A stretch of 64,000 bases of DNA, from assembly GCF_001551835.1 (NCBI RefSeq), contig NZ_LODL01000019.1, positions 299,859 through 363,858 on the forward strand, given 5' to 3'. The stretch comes from Dechloromonas denitrificans. Its GTDB lineage: Bacteria > Pseudomonadota > Gammaproteobacteria > Burkholderiales > Rhodocyclaceae. A model generated the notes under the pieces. That model had not been told where the DNA came from. It saw only the letters and a list, made by a program, of their open reading frames with translations, and ran no database searches. The translations under genes and the position numbers were made by a program. Below, piece by piece: positions 49,901-60,249 of this stretch; the stretch's first letter is position 1, and each line of letters opens with the position of its first letter.

Positions 49901-50202
49901 TCGAGCGCGCAGTTCAGCGCGGTCTGACCGCCCATAGTCGGCAGCAGCGCATCCGGGCGTTCCTTCTCGATAATCTTGGCGACGACTTGCCAGGTGATCG
50001 GCTCGATGTAGGTAACGTCGGCCATCTCCGGATCGGTCATGATGGTGGCCGGGTTGGAGTTGACCAGAATAACCTTGTAACCCTCTTCGCGCAGCGCCTT
50101 GCAGGCTTGCGCGCCGGAGTAGTCGAATTCGCAGGCCTGACCAATGATGATCGGGCCGGCGCCAATAATCAAAACACTTTTTATGTCTGTACGTTTCGGC
50201 AT
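46996..50202 (-). CDS. carB: Carbamoyl-phosphate synthase large subunit
   Basis: 1068 residues. Two ATP-grasp halves (about 1-400 and 550-930) are followed by the oligomerisation and allosteric (MGS-like) C-terminal domain. It makes carbamoyl phosphate from bicarbonate, ammonia and ATP for pyrimidine and arginine synthesis. The start [30 protein letters not shown] is typical, and [17 protein letters not shown]-like motifs occur in both halves ([36 protein letters not shown]). It follows carA after 11 nt. Confidence 0.98.
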   Translation of the reverse strand: MPKRTDIKSVLIIGAGPIIIGQACEFDYSGAQACKALREEGYKVILVNSNPATIMTDPEMADVTYIEPITWQVVAKIIEKERPDALLPTMGGQTALNCALDLDREGVLEKFKVELIGASKEAIDKAEDRQKFKDAMTKIGLGSARSATAHSMEEAYQVQAAIGFPTIIRPSFTLGGTGGGIAYNPEEFETICKRGLEASPTHELLIEESLLGWKEYEMEVVRDKADNCIIICSIENLDPMGVHTGDSITVAPAQTLTDKEYQILRNASIAVLREIGVDTGGSNVQFSINPKDGRMIVIEMNPRVSRSSALASKATGFPIAKIAAKLSVGYTLDELSNDITGGKTPASFEPSIDYVVTKVPRFAFEKFPQADSTLTTQMKSVGEVMAIGRTFQESLQKALRGLEVGVDGFNLKTVDPETIDEQLARPSPDRLWYVADAFGVGMTVDKVFELTKIDPWFLVQIKEIVDLELAVEKREFSSLTADELRYLKRKGFADRRLAYLLKTTETEFRNRRHALGVRPVYKRVDTCAAEFSTGTAYMYSTYEDECEAMPTDKKKIMVLGGGPNRIGQGIEFDYCCVHAAMAMREDGYETIMVNCNPETVSTDYDTSDRLYFEPLTLEDVLEIVAIEKPVGVIVQYGGQTPLKLALALEANGVPIIGTSPESIDVAEDRERFQKLLHDLGLKQPPNRTARTEEDALRLAQEIGYPLVVRPSYVLGGRAMEIVHEQKDLERYMREAVKVSHDSPVLLDRFLNDAVECDVDALSDGEEVIIGGVMEHIEQAGVHSGDSACSLPPYSLSATVQDELRRQTKLMAKALNVCGLMNVQFAIKDNDVYVLEVNPRASRTVPFVSKATGLQLAKIAARCMSGRSLQDQGVTAEVVPPYYSVKEAVFPFVKFPGVDTILGPEMKSTGEVMGVGVTFAEAFVKSQLAASVKLPSSGKVFLSVKDSDKAKAIEIARHLHDAGFHLVATRGTAHAIEAAGLPVQSVNKVTEGRPHIVDMIKNNEISLIINTVEEKRLAINDSRSIRTSGLQARVTMYTTIWGAEAAAEGIRNLGELVVYPIQALHKQLH

Positions 50203-50213
50203 ATGTTTCTCGC

Positions 50214-51371
50214 TTATTTCGCCGGTTGCAACGCGGCCATACCGCGCGTCATGGTGTCGAGGAAGCGGTCGAAGAGATAGGCAACATCGTGCGGACCGGG
50301 GCTCGCTTCCGGGTGTCCCTGGAAGGAGAAGGCCGGCACATCGGTGCGTGCCAGACCTTGCAGCGAACCATCGAACAAGGAGACATGCGTCACCCGCAGG
50401 TTGGCCGGCAGTGAATCGATATCGGCGGCAAAGCCGTGGTTCTGGCTGGTAATCAGCACCTGGCCGCTATCCATGTCTTTGACCGGATGGTTCGCACCAT
50501 GGTGGCCGAACTTCATCTTCATCGTCTTCGCACCAGAGGCCAGGGCCAGCAACTGATGGCCGAGGCAGATACCGAAGGTCGGAATGCCACGCTCCAGGAA
50601 CTCGCGAATAGCGGCAATGGCGTAATCACAAGGCTCCGGATCACCCGGGCCATTCGACAGGAAGATACCGTCCGGCTTCATGGCCAGCACATCGGCAGCC
50701 GGCGTTTCGGCCGGCACGACCGTCAGCTTGACGCCACGCTGGGCCAGCATGCGCAGGATATTGCGCTTGACGCCAAAGTCGTAGGCGACGACATGGAAAC
50801 GCGGCGCCGGGCCTTGGCCGTAGCCGGTCAACGTCCACTCGCCTTCATTCCAGTCGTACCCGGCCTTGGCGGAAACCACCTTGGCCAGATCCATACCACT
50901 CAGCCCCGGGAAAGCCTTGGCCATGGCCAGCGCCTTGGACTCGTCGGCCTCGCCGGCCAGAATACAGCCGGACTGGGCCCCCTTTTCGCGCAGGATGCGG
51001 GTCAGCTTGCGGGTATCGATGCCGGCAATGGCGACGATGCCGTGTTTTTTCAGATAGGACGACAGGTCGTCCTGGGTACGCCAGTTGGACGCCACGAGCG
51101 GCAGGTCGCGAATGACCAGGCCGGCGGCGTAATTGGCGTCGGACTCGAAGTCCTCCGCATTGCAACCGGTGTTACCGATATGCGGATAAGTCAGCGTGAC
51201 GATTTGCCGGCAGTAGGAAGGATCGGTAAGGATCTCCTGGTAGCCGGACATGGCGGTGTTGAACACCACCTCACCGCTGGTAACGCCATCTGCGCCGATG
51301 GATTGGCCCTTGAAAACCGTTCCGTCGGCGAGGGCGAGAATGGCGGGTGTAAATGAGGGCAGCAACGACAC
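50214..51371 (-). CDS. carA: Carbamoyl-phosphate synthase small subunit
   Basis: 385 residues from GTG 51371, chosen because AGGAG stands 8 nt before it and homologues start near this point. An in-frame ATG at 51404 (396 residues) lacks a ribosome site and abuts a hairpin. The class I glutamine amidotransferase domain has the nucleophile in [13 protein letters not shown] and the partner His-Glu in [12 protein letters not shown]. It supplies ammonia to CarB. A 28-nt hairpin lies in the leader. Confidence 0.95.
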   Translation of the reverse strand: MSLLPSFTPAILALADGTVFKGQSIGADGVTSGEVVFNTAMSGYQEILTDPSYCRQIVTLTYPHIGNTGCNAEDFESDANYAAGLVIRDLPLVASNWRTQDDLSSYLKKHGIVAIAGIDTRKLTRILREKGAQSGCILAGEADESKALAMAKAFPGLSGMDLAKVVSAKAGYDWNEGEWTLTGYGQGPAPRFHVVAYDFGVKRNILRMLAQRGVKLTVVPAETPAADVLAMKPDGIFLSNGPGDPEPCDYAIAAIREFLERGIPTFGICLGHQLLALASGAKTMKMKFGHHGANHPVKDMDSGQVLITSQNHGFAADIDSLPANLRVTHVSLFDGSLQGLARTDVPAFSFQGHPEASPGPHDVAYLFDRFLDTMTRGMAALQPAK

Positions 51372-51409
51372 GACCGGCTCTCCTAGTATTTTCTGCTTAT
51401 TCATGTGCC

Positions 51410-51437
51410 AAGCGGGAAGGCTTGCGCCTCCCCGCTT
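51410..51437 (-). promoter_or_regulatory. Hairpin in the carA leader
   Basis: On the minus strand AAGCGGGGAGG-CGCAAG-CCTTCCCGCTT forms an 11-bp stem with one G-U pair and a 6-nt loop. No U run follows, so it is not an obvious terminator. It covers GGGGAGG and lies 39-66 nt before the GTG start. It could affect carAB mRNA stability or translation. Confidence 0.5.
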
Positions 51438-51487
51438 GTGCTTTTTAACCTTTCTATTTTAGCCGAAAAGTGCCTTTTCAGGCAAAT

Positions 51488-54043
51488 TCAAGGGATTAGG
51501 CGGGTACTCACGAAGTCGGCCATCAGCGGCCTAATGCAGGCCATCTCTTCAATCAGCACCGCACAGAGACGCTGACAACCGACCCAATCGACGCTCTCGA
51601 CGGCCATCACCGCATTCTCAAGCTCCATCGCTCGGCGGCGCGCCGTTTCCGCATGAAACATGGCCAGCAAACTCTTCAGCGTATGGGCATGCATGCGCAA
51701 CTCTGGCGCATCGCCAGCAGCCAGCGCCTTTTGCACACGACCAATATGCTCGTCCCACTCGGCAACCAGCATTCCGGCCATCGTCGCAAACAAATCAGGG
51801 TCGCCAATATCGTGCAAAGCCCCTTTCAGATCCAGATGCACGACATCCGGCGCCAGGACCAGCCCCGGGAGCACCCCATCCTCGGCCAGCCCGGCCGCAC
51901 CGCAGGCCCGCTCCAACGCTGAAAAAAGCACATCCGGCCGCAAAGGCTTGGCAACATAGTCATTCATACCCGCGTCGAGACAGAGCTGGCGGTCGCTGGC
52001 CATGACATTGGCCGTCATCGCCACGATATAAACCGGCCGAAACGCTTGCGAGATAACCCAACTGCGCCGCATCTCCCGGGAGCGAATGATCTCGGTCGCC
52101 TCCAACCCACCCATGACGGGCATCTGCATGTCCATCAGGATGACGTCAAAATGCTTGCTATCGAACTGCTCCACAGCCTCGGCGCCATTGTTGGCAACCA
52201 CGACGCGATGCGACTTGCACTCAAGCATCCGCAGCGCCAACTCCTGATTCACCGGATTGTCTTCGACCAAAAGAATATCGAGGGCCTGCGCTTCGCCCGC
52301 CTTGGGCCCATCCAGTTGGAAATCGGCCAATTCCAGAGCGGCCAACCCGGCACCATCCTGACCGACCAACTCCAGCGCATCGATCAAATCGCCGGGCCCG
52401 ATCGGCTTGACCAGATGCGCAGAAACACCAAGCTCGCGCAGATGCACCAAGTCGTGACGCTGATTCTCGGTTGTCAGCATCATCAACAACTTTTCCGCCT
52501 TACCGGCCGCTTGCCAACTGTCGGCCAGCGCAAAACCGACCGGCGCCGCCATGCCCGCATCGGCGAAAATGTAGTCATAAGCGAAGTCGACCGCACGCGA
52601 ACGCTCGATCGCCGCCATCGCTGCCTCACCTTCCAGCACCAGCGAAGCCTGCAGCCCCCAGGACTCGAGCAATTGCAACAAATAGCCACCGGCCGCCGCG
52701 TTATCCTCAATCACCAGTGCCCGCTTACCCCGGAAGCGCTGATCAGCCTCGGTCAAGGCGACCGGCAACGACTCCTGGCCGAAGCGAGCCGTGAAGAAAA
52801 ATACCGAACCTCGCCCGGCAACGCTGTCGAGCCAGATTTTTCCGTCCATCAACTGGGCCAGGCGCGCCGATATCGCCAAGCCCAGCCCCGTTCCGCCAAA
52901 GCGCCGCGTCGTCGAGACATCTGCTTGGGAAAAGGCATCGAAAATGGCCTGCTGCTTATCGGGCGGCACGCCGATGCCGGTATCGCGAATCGCAAAGCGC
53001 AGGAACAGCGCACCGGGGGTCACCTGCTCGACCACCACCGTCAACATCACCTCGCCCTGCTCGGTGAACTTGATGGCATTACCCAAAAGATTGATAACCA
53101 CCTGCCGCAAGCGCGTCGGGTCGCCGACCACTCGCCCGGGAACCTCCGGCCGCACATCGACAATTAGCTCAAGGCCTTTTTTATGCGCACTGACCGCCAG
53201 CACGCGTGCTGCCTCGAGCACGACATCCTGCACCGAGAAGGCGAGCGACTCGAACTGCATCTTGCCCGCTTCGATCTTTGAAAAATCGAGGATGTCGTTA
53301 ACGATGGTCAGCAAGGCCTCGGCGGACGACTTGACCGTCCGCAGATAGTGGCGCTGCTCGGCATCCAACTCGGTATCGAGGGCCAATTCGGTCATCCCGA
53401 TAATGCCGTTCATTGGCGTGCGGATTTCATGACTCATGTTGGCCAGAAAGGCACCGCGCGCCTTGTTGGCCGCCTCGGCCACCTCTTTCGCGGCAATCAA
53501 TGCCGCTTCGGCCGCCTTGGCGTCGCTGATATCGCGCTGCAAAACCAGCATCCTGAGCGGTTCACCGCCGGCATCACGCGCCGCCACCGCACCCCGTACC
53601 AGCAGCCAGCGCCAGCTACCATCGCGAGCCCGCAGTCGGCACTCCGCCTGGAAAAAACGCTCCTGACTTTGTGCGTGCGCCGTAATCCGCCCCTGCAGTT
53701 CACGCAAGTCATCCGGGTGAAGCAGCTTTTTCCATTGAGCAATGGAGTTGTCGAGATCGCCTTGCTGGTAACCCAGCAACTCTTTCCATTGCCGGCCAGA
53801 CTCGATATTGCCGCTGCGCAGATTCCAGTCGGTCAGCGCATCGCCGGACAGCATGTTTTGCCAGCCATTCAGCCCGGCATAAGCACCATAGGCCGAATCG
53901 ACCAGGCTCAACAGCCTTTCGGCCCCCTGCGCCAAGTCCGACTGCTGCGCATTGCGCGCAGCATCGATCAACTGCCTGAACTGCGGCTCGCCCTCACCAC
54001 CGAAAACTTCCTGAAGCTGACGAGCCAGCAGCCGCGATTTCAT
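51488..54043 (-). CDS. Soluble hybrid histidine kinase with two receivers and HPt
   Basis: 851 residues, no membrane segments. Order: N-terminal helical region (1-65), PAS/PAC (70-175), HisKA with [10 protein letters not shown] (His205), HATPase with DTGIG and GGTGLGL (310-430), first receiver (about 450-565) with its acidic pair, Asp, Thr and Lys retained, second canonical receiver (about 592-720, ILMDMQMP, Lys in AKPL), and a C-terminal HPt domain with AHTLKS (about 745-840). It can run a complete His-Asp-His-Asp relay. It lies between dapB (5 nt upstream) and carA. The output regulator and stimulus are unknown. Confidence 0.93.
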   Translation of the reverse strand: MKSRLLARQLQEVFGGEGEPQFRQLIDAARNAQQSDLAQGAERLLSLVDSAYGAYAGLNGWQNMLSGDALTDWNLRSGNIESGRQWKELLGYQQGDLDNSIAQWKKLLHPDDLRELQGRITAHAQSQERFFQAECRLRARDGSWRWLLVRGAVAARDAGGEPLRMLVLQRDISDAKAAEAALIAAKEVAEAANKARGAFLANMSHEIRTPMNGIIGMTELALDTELDAEQRHYLRTVKSSAEALLTIVNDILDFSKIEAGKMQFESLAFSVQDVVLEAARVLAVSAHKKGLELIVDVRPEVPGRVVGDPTRLRQVVINLLGNAIKFTEQGEVMLTVVVEQVTPGALFLRFAIRDTGIGVPPDKQQAIFDAFSQADVSTTRRFGGTGLGLAISARLAQLMDGKIWLDSVAGRGSVFFFTARFGQESLPVALTEADQRFRGKRALVIEDNAAAGGYLLQLLESWGLQASLVLEGEAAMAAIERSRAVDFAYDYIFADAGMAAPVGFALADSWQAAGKAEKLLMMLTTENQRHDLVHLRELGVSAHLVKPIGPGDLIDALELVGQDGAGLAALELADFQLDGPKAGEAQALDILLVEDNPVNQELALRMLECKSHRVVVANNGAEAVEQFDSKHFDVILMDMQMPVMGGLEATEIIRSREMRRSWVISQAFRPVYIVAMTANVMASDRQLCLDAGMNDYVAKPLRPDVLFSALERACGAAGLAEDGVLPGLVLAPDVVHLDLKGALHDIGDPDLFATMAGMLVAEWDEHIGRVQKALAAGDAPELRMHAHTLKSLLAMFHAETARRRAMELENAVMAVESVDWVGCQRLCAVLIEEMACIRPLMADFVSTRLIP

Positions 54044-54048
54044 GACGC

Positions 54049-54855
54049 CTAGCGTAAGCCGAGGACGTCCTGCATATCGAACAAACCGCTCTTGCGACCG
54101 GCAATGAAACGGGCCGCGCGCATGCTACCCAAGGCATAGGGCATCCGACTGCTCGCCTTGTGGGTAACTTCGACGCGCTCGCCAAGGCCACAGAACATGA
54201 CCGTGTGATCACCGACAATGTCGCCGCCCCGCACCGTAGCAAAGCCGATGGTGGACGGATCGCGCTCACCGGTAACGCCTTCCCGACCATAGACCGCGCA
54301 CTCGGCCAGATCACGCCCGAGCGCACCGGCCACTACTTCACCCATGCGCAAGGCCGTTCCCGACGGCGCATCAATTTTCAGACGATGATGCGCCTCGACG
54401 ATTTCGATGTCGTAGCCCTGATTCAGAATGCTCGCCGCCGTCTCCAGCAGCTTGAAAACAAGATTCACGCCGACCGCCATGTTCGGCGCGAAGACGACGG
54501 GAATTTCACGCGCCGCAGCAGCGATGGCTTCCTTACCCTCGGCTTCGAAGCCCGTTGTCCCGATGATGATGCCGACACCGGCCTGGCGGCACAGCTCGAG
54601 GTGCTGCAAGGTACCTTGCGGACGGGTAAAGTCGATCAGGCAGTCGATATTCTTGAGGCCTGCCGCAACATCGTCGGTGACGAGCACATCACAAGCCATG
54701 CCCACCAGATCACCGGCAGTCTTGCCGATGACCGGACTGCCCGGCATGTCGAAAGCCGCACCAACCGCCAGTTGCTCATCCTTGAGGGCGGCTTCGATCA
54801 GCATGCGCCCCATGCGGCCACCGGCGCCAACCACGCCAATACGTGTTGCACTCAT
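54049..54855 (-). CDS. dapB: 4-hydroxy-tetrahydrodipicolinate reductase
   Basis: 268 residues. It acts in lysine/diaminopimelate synthesis with NAD(P)[17 protein letters not shown] is the nucleotide loop, and the catalytic signature [20 protein letters not shown] (His and Lys) is intact. It overlaps the last base of bamE and precedes the soluble hybrid kinase by 5 nt, so all three may be one transcript. Confidence 0.97.
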   Translation of the reverse strand: MSATRIGVVGAGGRMGRMLIEAALKDEQLAVGAAFDMPGSPVIGKTAGDLVGMACDVLVTDDVAAGLKNIDCLIDFTRPQGTLQHLELCRQAGVGIIIGTTGFEAEGKEAIAAAAREIPVVFAPNMAVGVNLVFKLLETAASILNQGYDIEIVEAHHRLKIDAPSGTALRMGEVVAGALGRDLAECAVYGREGVTGERDPSTIGFATVRGGDIVGDHTVMFCGLGERVEVTHKASSRMPYALGSMRAARFIAGRKSGLFDMQDVLGLR

Positions 54856-55340
54856 TACTTGAATCCCATCATGTCAATAAATTTCTGGTAGTAGCTCGGC
54901 TCCTGGCGCGGCGGCAGCGGTTTTTCCGCATCCTCACCCGACAGCGCCCCCAGATCGACCAGGCGGGTCTTCATTTGCGGCACGGTCAGATCTTCCACCG
55001 TCGCGGTGTCGACATCGCCGCCAACGCGCTCCAGCCGTCCATCAACGTCAAAGAAAACGGTAAATTTGCGTGACTCGACCTTGCCGGTCTGGCCATTCTG
55101 GTAGCGGTACAGGTAATCCCAGCGCTGCTGGTGAAAAATATCGGTCACCATCGGCGTACCGAGCAGGAAGCGCACTTGATCCCGCGTCTGCCCCGGCTTG
55201 AGCTGGGCAACCATTTCCTGCGTCAAGACGTTGCCTTGCTGAACGTCGATCTTGTATTCGTTGATAAAGCTAGGCTTGTAAGTACAAGCGGCCAGAAATG
55301 TGCAAAAGGCTGCAACAGGCAGTAAGCGGGAAGGGGGCAT
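54855..55340 (-). CDS. bamE: Outer-membrane assembly lipoprotein BamE
   Basis: 161 residues. Lipobox FLAAC (Cys19) after a short signal peptide. The SmpA/OmlA domain is clear: [30 protein letters not shown] and RWDYLYRY. It is a small subunit of the BAM beta-barrel machinery on the periplasmic face of the outer membrane. It is divergent from fur (94-nt gap), a linkage common in beta- and gammaproteobacteria. Confidence 0.95.
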   Translation of the reverse strand: MPPSRLLPVAAFCTFLAACTYKPSFINEYKIDVQQGNVLTQEMVAQLKPGQTRDQVRFLLGTPMVTDIFHQQRWDYLYRYQNGQTGKVESRKFTVFFDVDGRLERVGGDVDTATVEDLTVPQMKTRLVDLGALSGEDAEKPLPPRQEPSYYQKFIDMMGFK

Positions 55341-55434
55341 GCGACTTTCCGGAGTTTCTCAAACACCTTTGAAGCGGTATATCATACCCGAATTCCCCCC
55401 CGGCCCTGCCGCAACGAATTATGGAATTTTTACG

Positions 55435-55878
55435 ATGAGCGATCCACAAAGCCTCAAGAATATGGGTCTGAAAGCCACTTTCCCGCGGCTGAAAATTCTT
55501 GAGCTTTTCGAGAAAAGCACGCTTCGCCACATGACGGCCGAAGACGTCTATCGCATGCTCATCGCCGAGAACATGGATATCGGCCTAGCCACGGTCTATC
55601 GCGTACTGACGCAGTTTGAACAGGCCGGCCTGCTCGAACGCCATTTCTTTGAATCCGGCAAGGCCGTCTTCGAAATCAATCGCGGCAACCACCACGATCA
55701 CCTGGTCTGCATCAACTGTGGCCGGGTCGAAGAGTTTTACGACCCGGAAATCGAAAAACGCCAGAACGCCATTGCCGAAGAACGCGGCTTTGCCATTCAG
55801 GACCACGCGCTCTACCTCTACGCCCAGTGCACCAAAGAAACCTGCCCGCATCGCCACGATCCGGACAGTAAATCCTAA
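55435..55878 (+). CDS. fur: Ferric uptake regulator Fur
   Basis: 147 residues. Winged-helix DNA-binding half ([35 protein letters not shown]) and a metal-binding half with [12 protein letters not shown] and a C-terminal CTKETCPH. It represses iron-uptake genes with Fe(II). ATG 55435 is chosen because upstream frame residues look non-coding. It is divergent from bamE; no perfect Fur box is evident in the gap. Confidence 0.97.
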   Translation: MSDPQSLKNMGLKATFPRLKILELFEKSTLRHMTAEDVYRMLIAENMDIGLATVYRVLTQFEQAGLLERHFFESGKAVFEINRGNHHDHLVCINCGRVEEFYDPEIEKRQNAIAEERGFAIQDHALYLYAQCTKETCPHRHDPDSKS

Positions 55879-55886
55879 GTATATAA

Positions 55887-56495
55887 ATGCCTGATCTAGC
55901 AGTTGTAGTGCCGGGAAACTGGTTTTCCTCGGCGGGCGCCACCTTTTTGCTGATTGCCCTGGCCGAATTCGGCGACAAGAGCCAGCTCGTCTGCATGACG
56001 CTGGCCGCCCGCCATCGCGGCCTACCGGTAATTCTCGGCGCAGTCGCCGCCTTCGCCATCCTCAATTTGCTCGCTGCCCTGTTCGGCGCCGCGGTCGCTG
56101 CCTGGCTGCCGGAATGGGTCGTGACGCTGGCCGTCGCCGCCCTGTTCGCCGTGTTCGGCATCAGCGCCCTGCGCTACACGGAAGATGACGACGACGAAGA
56201 TATAGACGAGAAACCGGGCCACGGCGTCTTCGCGACCACTTTCCTGCTCATATTTCTGGCGGAATTCGGCGACAAGACCCAGATTGCCGTCGCCGGCATG
56301 GGCAGCACGGCGAATGCCGGTGCCGTCTGGGCAGGAGCCACGCTGGCCCTGGCCTGCACCTCGCTGCTCGGCGTCTTTGCCGGACGCAAGCTGTTACATC
56401 GCCTGCCGCTGGTCTGGATCCATCGGGTCAGCGGCGCCTTCTTTCTGCTCCTCGCAGTACTGGCCATCGCCCGCCTGGTCTACGCCGGCCCGTAG
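55887..56495 (+). CDS. GDT1/TMEM165 family (UPF0016) cation transporter
   Basis: 202 residues with six membrane helices in two repeats. Each repeat carries the family signature: AEFGDKS (27-32) and AEFGDKT (126-131). An acidic loop EDDDDEDIDE (about 99-108) joins the halves. Family members export manganese or exchange Ca/Mn for protons. The gene starts 8 nt after fur and may be co-transcribed with it, which would fit a link between metal sensing and manganese handling. No ribosome site is obvious. Confidence 0.9.
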   Translation: MPDLAVVVPGNWFSSAGATFLLIALAEFGDKSQLVCMTLAARHRGLPVILGAVAAFAILNLLAALFGAAVAAWLPEWVVTLAVAALFAVFGISALRYTEDDDDEDIDEKPGHGVFATTFLLIFLAEFGDKTQIAVAGMGSTANAGAVWAGATLALACTSLLGVFAGRKLLHRLPLVWIHRVSGAFFLLLAVLAIARLVYAGP

Positions 56496-56558
56496 GCAAC
56501 TGCAGTTTTCAGGCTTTTCGGGCAGTCGACCGCAGGACTCGCCCGACCGCGAGCCAAC

Positions 56559-58244
56559 TCACTGCAGCAACGGTGCCTCAAGGGCCGCGCCTTTGGGGCG
56601 CAACAATTCACGGGCATGCTGCAAGGTGATCTCGGTAATCTCGACGCCGCCCAGCATGCGGGCGATTTCCTGCACCCGACCCGATTCATCGAGCGGCTGA
56701 ATGGCACTCAGAGTCGAGCCATTGCGCGTCGCCTTGCTGACCTGCCATTGCCAGTTGGCCTGCGCCGCAACCTGCGGCAAGTGGGTGACGCACAGCACCT
56801 GGCGTTCGCAACCCAGTTCGTGCAACAGGCGACCGACAATTTCGGCGACACCGCCGCCGATCCCGACATCGACCTCGTCGAAAATCAGGGTCGGCACACT
56901 GGCCGAGCGTGAAGTCAGCACCTGGATCGCCAAGCTGATGCGCGACAATTCGCCACCGGAAGCCACCTTGGCCAGTGACTTGGCCTCATTGCCGGCCAGA
57001 CCGGCGATGCGGAACTCGATCTGTTCCAGGCCATAGACCGCACCATGCTCGACCGGCAGCAGCACAACCTCGAAGCGCCCCGATGACAGGGCCAGCTGGC
57101 GCATGACTTCGCTGACCGCCTTGCCCATTGCAGCCGCCGCCGTGCGCCGCCCATTGGACAGCTCACCGGCCACTGCCAGATACGCCTGGTTGGCCTCGGC
57201 AACGCGTGCCTCCAGAGCCACCAGGTCGGCCGAAGCCTCCAGTGCGGCAAGGCGCTGCTGCCAACCCGCCAGCAAACCCGGCAGCTCCTGCGGCTGCACC
57301 CGATACTTGCGGGCATTGCTCATCACCGCATCCATCCGTCGCTCAACCTCGGCCAACCGCTGCGGGTCGAGGTCGACGCGATCGGTGTAGCGCCGCAGCG
57401 TCGATACCGCCTCGGCCAGCTCTGCTTGCACCGAATGGACCAGAGCGGCCACTTCCTCAAGCGCCGGGTCATATTCGGCCAGACCGGAGAGGCGCGTTGC
57501 CACACTATCGATCTGCCGCTCGCAAGCGCCCTCATCCTCGGCCAGCGCGGCCAGCGCAAACTGCGCCCCTTCGATCAGGCTGGCGGCATGGCCGAGGCGG
57601 CGATGCTCGACATCGAGCGTCGCCCATTCGTCTTCGCTGAAGGCCAAGGCATTCAGTTCGCTGACTTGCCACTCCAGTTGCTCGCGTTCGCGGGTCAGCG
57701 CATCCGCCCCCTCACTGGCGGCCCGCAAGGTTTGTTCGAGTTCGCGCCAGTTGCGGAAGGCGACACCGACTTCGCGGGCAAGACCGGCCAAGCCGGCATG
57801 CGCATCGAGCAGGGCGCGCTGGGCATCGCTGCGCAAAAGCGACTGGTGAGCATGTTGACCGTGGATGTCGACCAGCCATTCGCCGACTTCGCGCAATTGC
57901 TGGGCTGTCGCCGGTGAACCGTTGATATAGGCCCGCGAACGGCCACCGGCATCGACGACACGGCGCAGCAACAATTCGTCGTCACCCTCCAGGTCGTTGC
58001 TGGCCAGCCAGCTGCGCACTTCGGGCAAACCGGCGACATCGAAGGTCGCGGCGACTTCCGCTTTCTCGCAACCGTCCCTGACCACGCCGGCATCGGCCCG
58101 CTCGCCCAGGGCCAGGGCTAGGGCATCGATCAGGATCGACTTGCCGGCCCCGGTTTCCCCAGTCAGGGCGCCAAAGCCCGTGGCAAACTCCAGTTCCAGC
58201 CGATCAACGATGACGAAATCACGAATAGTCAGGTGGCGCAGCAT
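56559..58244 (-). CDS. recN: DNA repair protein RecN
   Basis: 561 residues, SMC-like ATPase of double-strand-break repair. Walker A GETGAGKSI near the N-terminus, a long coiled-coil middle (about 160-360), and the C-terminal signature ASGGELSRISLAIQVL with Walker B LIFDEVDVGIGG. The ATG at 58244 overlaps the nadK stop (ATGA). A longer frame inside nadK is rejected. nadK-recN is a common order. Confidence 0.96.
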   Translation of the reverse strand: MLRHLTIRDFVIVDRLELEFATGFGALTGETGAGKSILIDALALALGERADAGVVRDGCEKAEVAATFDVAGLPEVRSWLASNDLEGDDELLLRRVVDAGGRSRAYINGSPATAQQLREVGEWLVDIHGQHAHQSLLRSDAQRALLDAHAGLAGLAREVGVAFRNWRELEQTLRAASEGADALTREREQLEWQVSELNALAFSEDEWATLDVEHRRLGHAASLIEGAQFALAALAEDEGACERQIDSVATRLSGLAEYDPALEEVAALVHSVQAELAEAVSTLRRYTDRVDLDPQRLAEVERRMDAVMSNARKYRVQPQELPGLLAGWQQRLAALEASADLVALEARVAEANQAYLAVAGELSNGRRTAAAAMGKAVSEVMRQLALSSGRFEVVLLPVEHGAVYGLEQIEFRIAGLAGNEAKSLAKVASGGELSRISLAIQVLTSRSASVPTLIFDEVDVGIGGGVAEIVGRLLHELGCERQVLCVTHLPQVAAQANWQWQVSKATRNGSTLSAIQPLDESGRVQEIARMLGGVEITEITLQHARELLRPKGAALEAPLLQ

Positions 58245-59155
58245 CAGGGGCCTTTGGGGCGTTCGCTCCAGTGCAGCTTCTGGCGCAACATCGCGAAGTA
58301 GCTGTAGCCGGGCGGGTGCAGGAAACAAATGGTGTATTCGGAACGCTTCAGGCGGACGCAATCGTGGCGTTCGAGATCGAGCGTCACCTGGCCGTCGAAG
58401 TGCACGCGCGGGTCGTCGGCATGGGTGATGCGCAGTTCGATATCGGCGCTGTCATTGACGATGATCGGGCGATTGGTCAGGGCGTGCGGACAGAGCGGCA
58501 CCAGCGCAATACCAGTCAGCGTCGGGTGCAGGATCGGCCCGCCGGACGACATCGAGTAGGCCGTCGACCCGGTTGGTGTGGACACGATCAGGCCGTCAGA
58601 ACGCAGGTTGTAGATGAATTCGCCATCGATGAAGAGTTCGAACTCGATCATCCGGCCGATCGCCCCCTTGTCGACGACCACATCGTTCAAGGCCATGTTC
58701 GAGGCGATCTCCTTGCCATCGCGGATCACTTCGGCCGCCAGCAACATCCGGTTTTCCGGCGCAAAGCGACCATCGAGCAGATCGTCCATGCAGCTCAGCA
58801 TGTCGTCGCGGGCAATATCGGTCATGAAGCCGAGCCGCCCCTGATTGACGCCGACCAGCGGCACGCGGTAGCGCGCCAGGCGGCGCGCCGCGTTGAGCAT
58901 GGTGCCATCGCCGCCAAGCACGATGGCAAGGTCGGCATGGGCGCCGATATCGTTGAAACCGCACGTCACCCAGCGCGACAGATCCACCTGGCGACCGATG
59001 TGCTCGGCCGTTTCACGCTCGATAAAAACGGAAACGCCCCGCTCATGCAGGTATTCCGCCAGGCGGCGCAAGGCGTCGGCAATTTCCAGGCTATGGTATT
59101 TGCCAACCAGTGCAATGGTCCGCGGCGCGCGGATGGAAGCGAAGCTTCTGTTCAT
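58244..59155 (-). CDS. nadK: NAD kinase
   Basis: 303 residues. It makes NADP from NAD and ATP. The family motif [12 protein letters not shown] and the NAD-site segment NDVVVDKG followed by [23 protein letters not shown] are present. ATG 59155 is chosen; upstream extension to 59239 has no support and would run into the hrcA promoter. It is divergent from hrcA with a 65-nt gap. Confidence 0.96.
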   Translation of the reverse strand: MNRSFASIRAPRTIALVGKYHSLEIADALRRLAEYLHERGVSVFIERETAEHIGRQVDLSRWVTCGFNDIGAHADLAIVLGGDGTMLNAARRLARYRVPLVGVNQGRLGFMTDIARDDMLSCMDDLLDGRFAPENRMLLAAEVIRDGKEIASNMALNDVVVDKGAIGRMIEFELFIDGEFIYNLRSDGLIVSTPTGSTAYSMSSGGPILHPTLTGIALVPLCPHALTNRPIIVNDSADIELRITHADDPRVHFDGQVTLDLERHDCVRLKRSEYTICFLHPPGYSYFAMLRQKLHWSERPKGP

Positions 59156-59206
59156 GGCCTGAATTCTTGCATAAAAATGGCCTCTAACACCGCCCCCGGT
59201 TTTTTG

Positions 59207-59212
59207 TACAAT
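59207..59212 (+). promoter_or_regulatory. Candidate -10 box directly before hrcA
   Basis: TACAAT at 59207-59212 would start transcription at about 59219, only 1-2 nt before the hrcA ATG. No ribosome-binding sequence is present. The -35 region is poor. If real, the hrcA mRNA would be leaderless. Confidence 0.35.
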
Positions 59213-59220
59213 GCCCTGCC

Positions 59221-60249
59221 ATGCTGGATAACCGCTCACGCACCCTTCTCAAGACCCTGGTCGAGCATTACATTGCCGACGGCCAACCGGTCGGCTCGCG
59301 CGCCTTATCACGTTTTTCCGGCCTCGACCTGTCGCCGGCCACCATCCGCAACGTGATGGCCGACCTCGAGGAAGCCGGTTTCGTCGCCAGCCCGCACACC
59401 TCGGCCGGCCGAGTACCGACACCACGCGGCTACCGGCTTTTCGTCGACAGCCTGCTGACCGTACAACCGCTCGAAGCACGGCAGCGCGGCGCGATGGAAG
59501 AGGCGCTGCACGGCCTGCCCTCAAGCCAGATCATCGCCAGCGCCTCGCAACTGCTCTCTGGCCTGACCCACTTTGCCGGGGTGGTAATGGCGCCGCGACG
59601 GGCCGCCAGCCGTATCCGCCAGGTCGAATTCCTGAGCCTGGCGGAAAAACGCATCCTGCTGATCATCGTCACCACCGACGGCGACGTACAGAACCGGATA
59701 CTGAATACCGAGAAAGCCTACTCGCCCTCCGAACTGGTCACCGCCGCCAATTACCTGAACCAGCATTTTGCCGGCATGGATTTCGAACAGATCCGCCATC
59801 GCCTGACCCAGGAAATCCAGCAACTGCGCGACGACATCAAACCGCTGATGAACCTGGCGCTCGAAGCCGGCGATGCCGCACTCTCGGAAGAGACCGCGCC
59901 CTACGTCATTTCGGGCGAGAAAAACCTGCTCGATGTCGAGGAGCTGTCGTCGAACATGAAGCGCCTGCGCGAGCTGTTCGATCTATTCGATCAGCGCTCC
60001 AGCCTGATGCGCCTGCTCGATGTTTCCAACCGGGCCGAAGGCGTGCAGATTTACATCGGCGGAGAATCCGGCATCGCCCCGCTCGATGAATGCAGCGTCA
60101 TCGCCGCCCCCTACACCGTCGACGGCCAGATTGTCGGCTCGGTCGGCGTCATCGGTCCGACCCGCATGGCTTACGAGCGCGTCATCCCGATCGTCGACAT
60201 CACTGCCAAACTGCTTTCCAGCGCCCTCTCCTACAAGTCGGACAACTAA
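59221..60249 (+). CDS. hrcA: Heat-inducible transcription repressor HrcA
   Basis: 342 residues. N-terminal winged helix ([30 protein letters not shown]), then the HrcA GAF-like and insertion domains ending with [17 protein letters not shown]. It represses chaperone operons by binding CIRCE, controlled by GroE. No groESL or dnaK genes and no CIRCE site were seen here. It is followed by hemH with overlapping stop/start (TAATG). Confidence 0.96.
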   Translation: MLDNRSRTLLKTLVEHYIADGQPVGSRALSRFSGLDLSPATIRNVMADLEEAGFVASPHTSAGRVPTPRGYRLFVDSLLTVQPLEARQRGAMEEALHGLPSSQIIASASQLLSGLTHFAGVVMAPRRAASRIRQVEFLSLAEKRILLIIVTTDGDVQNRILNTEKAYSPSELVTAANYLNQHFAGMDFEQIRHRLTQEIQQLRDDIKPLMNLALEAGDAALSEETAPYVISGEKNLLDVEELSSNMKRLRELFDLFDQRSSLMRLLDVSNRAEGVQIYIGGESGIAPLDECSVIAAPYTVDGQIVGSVGVIGPTRMAYERVIPIVDITAKLLSSALSYKSDN

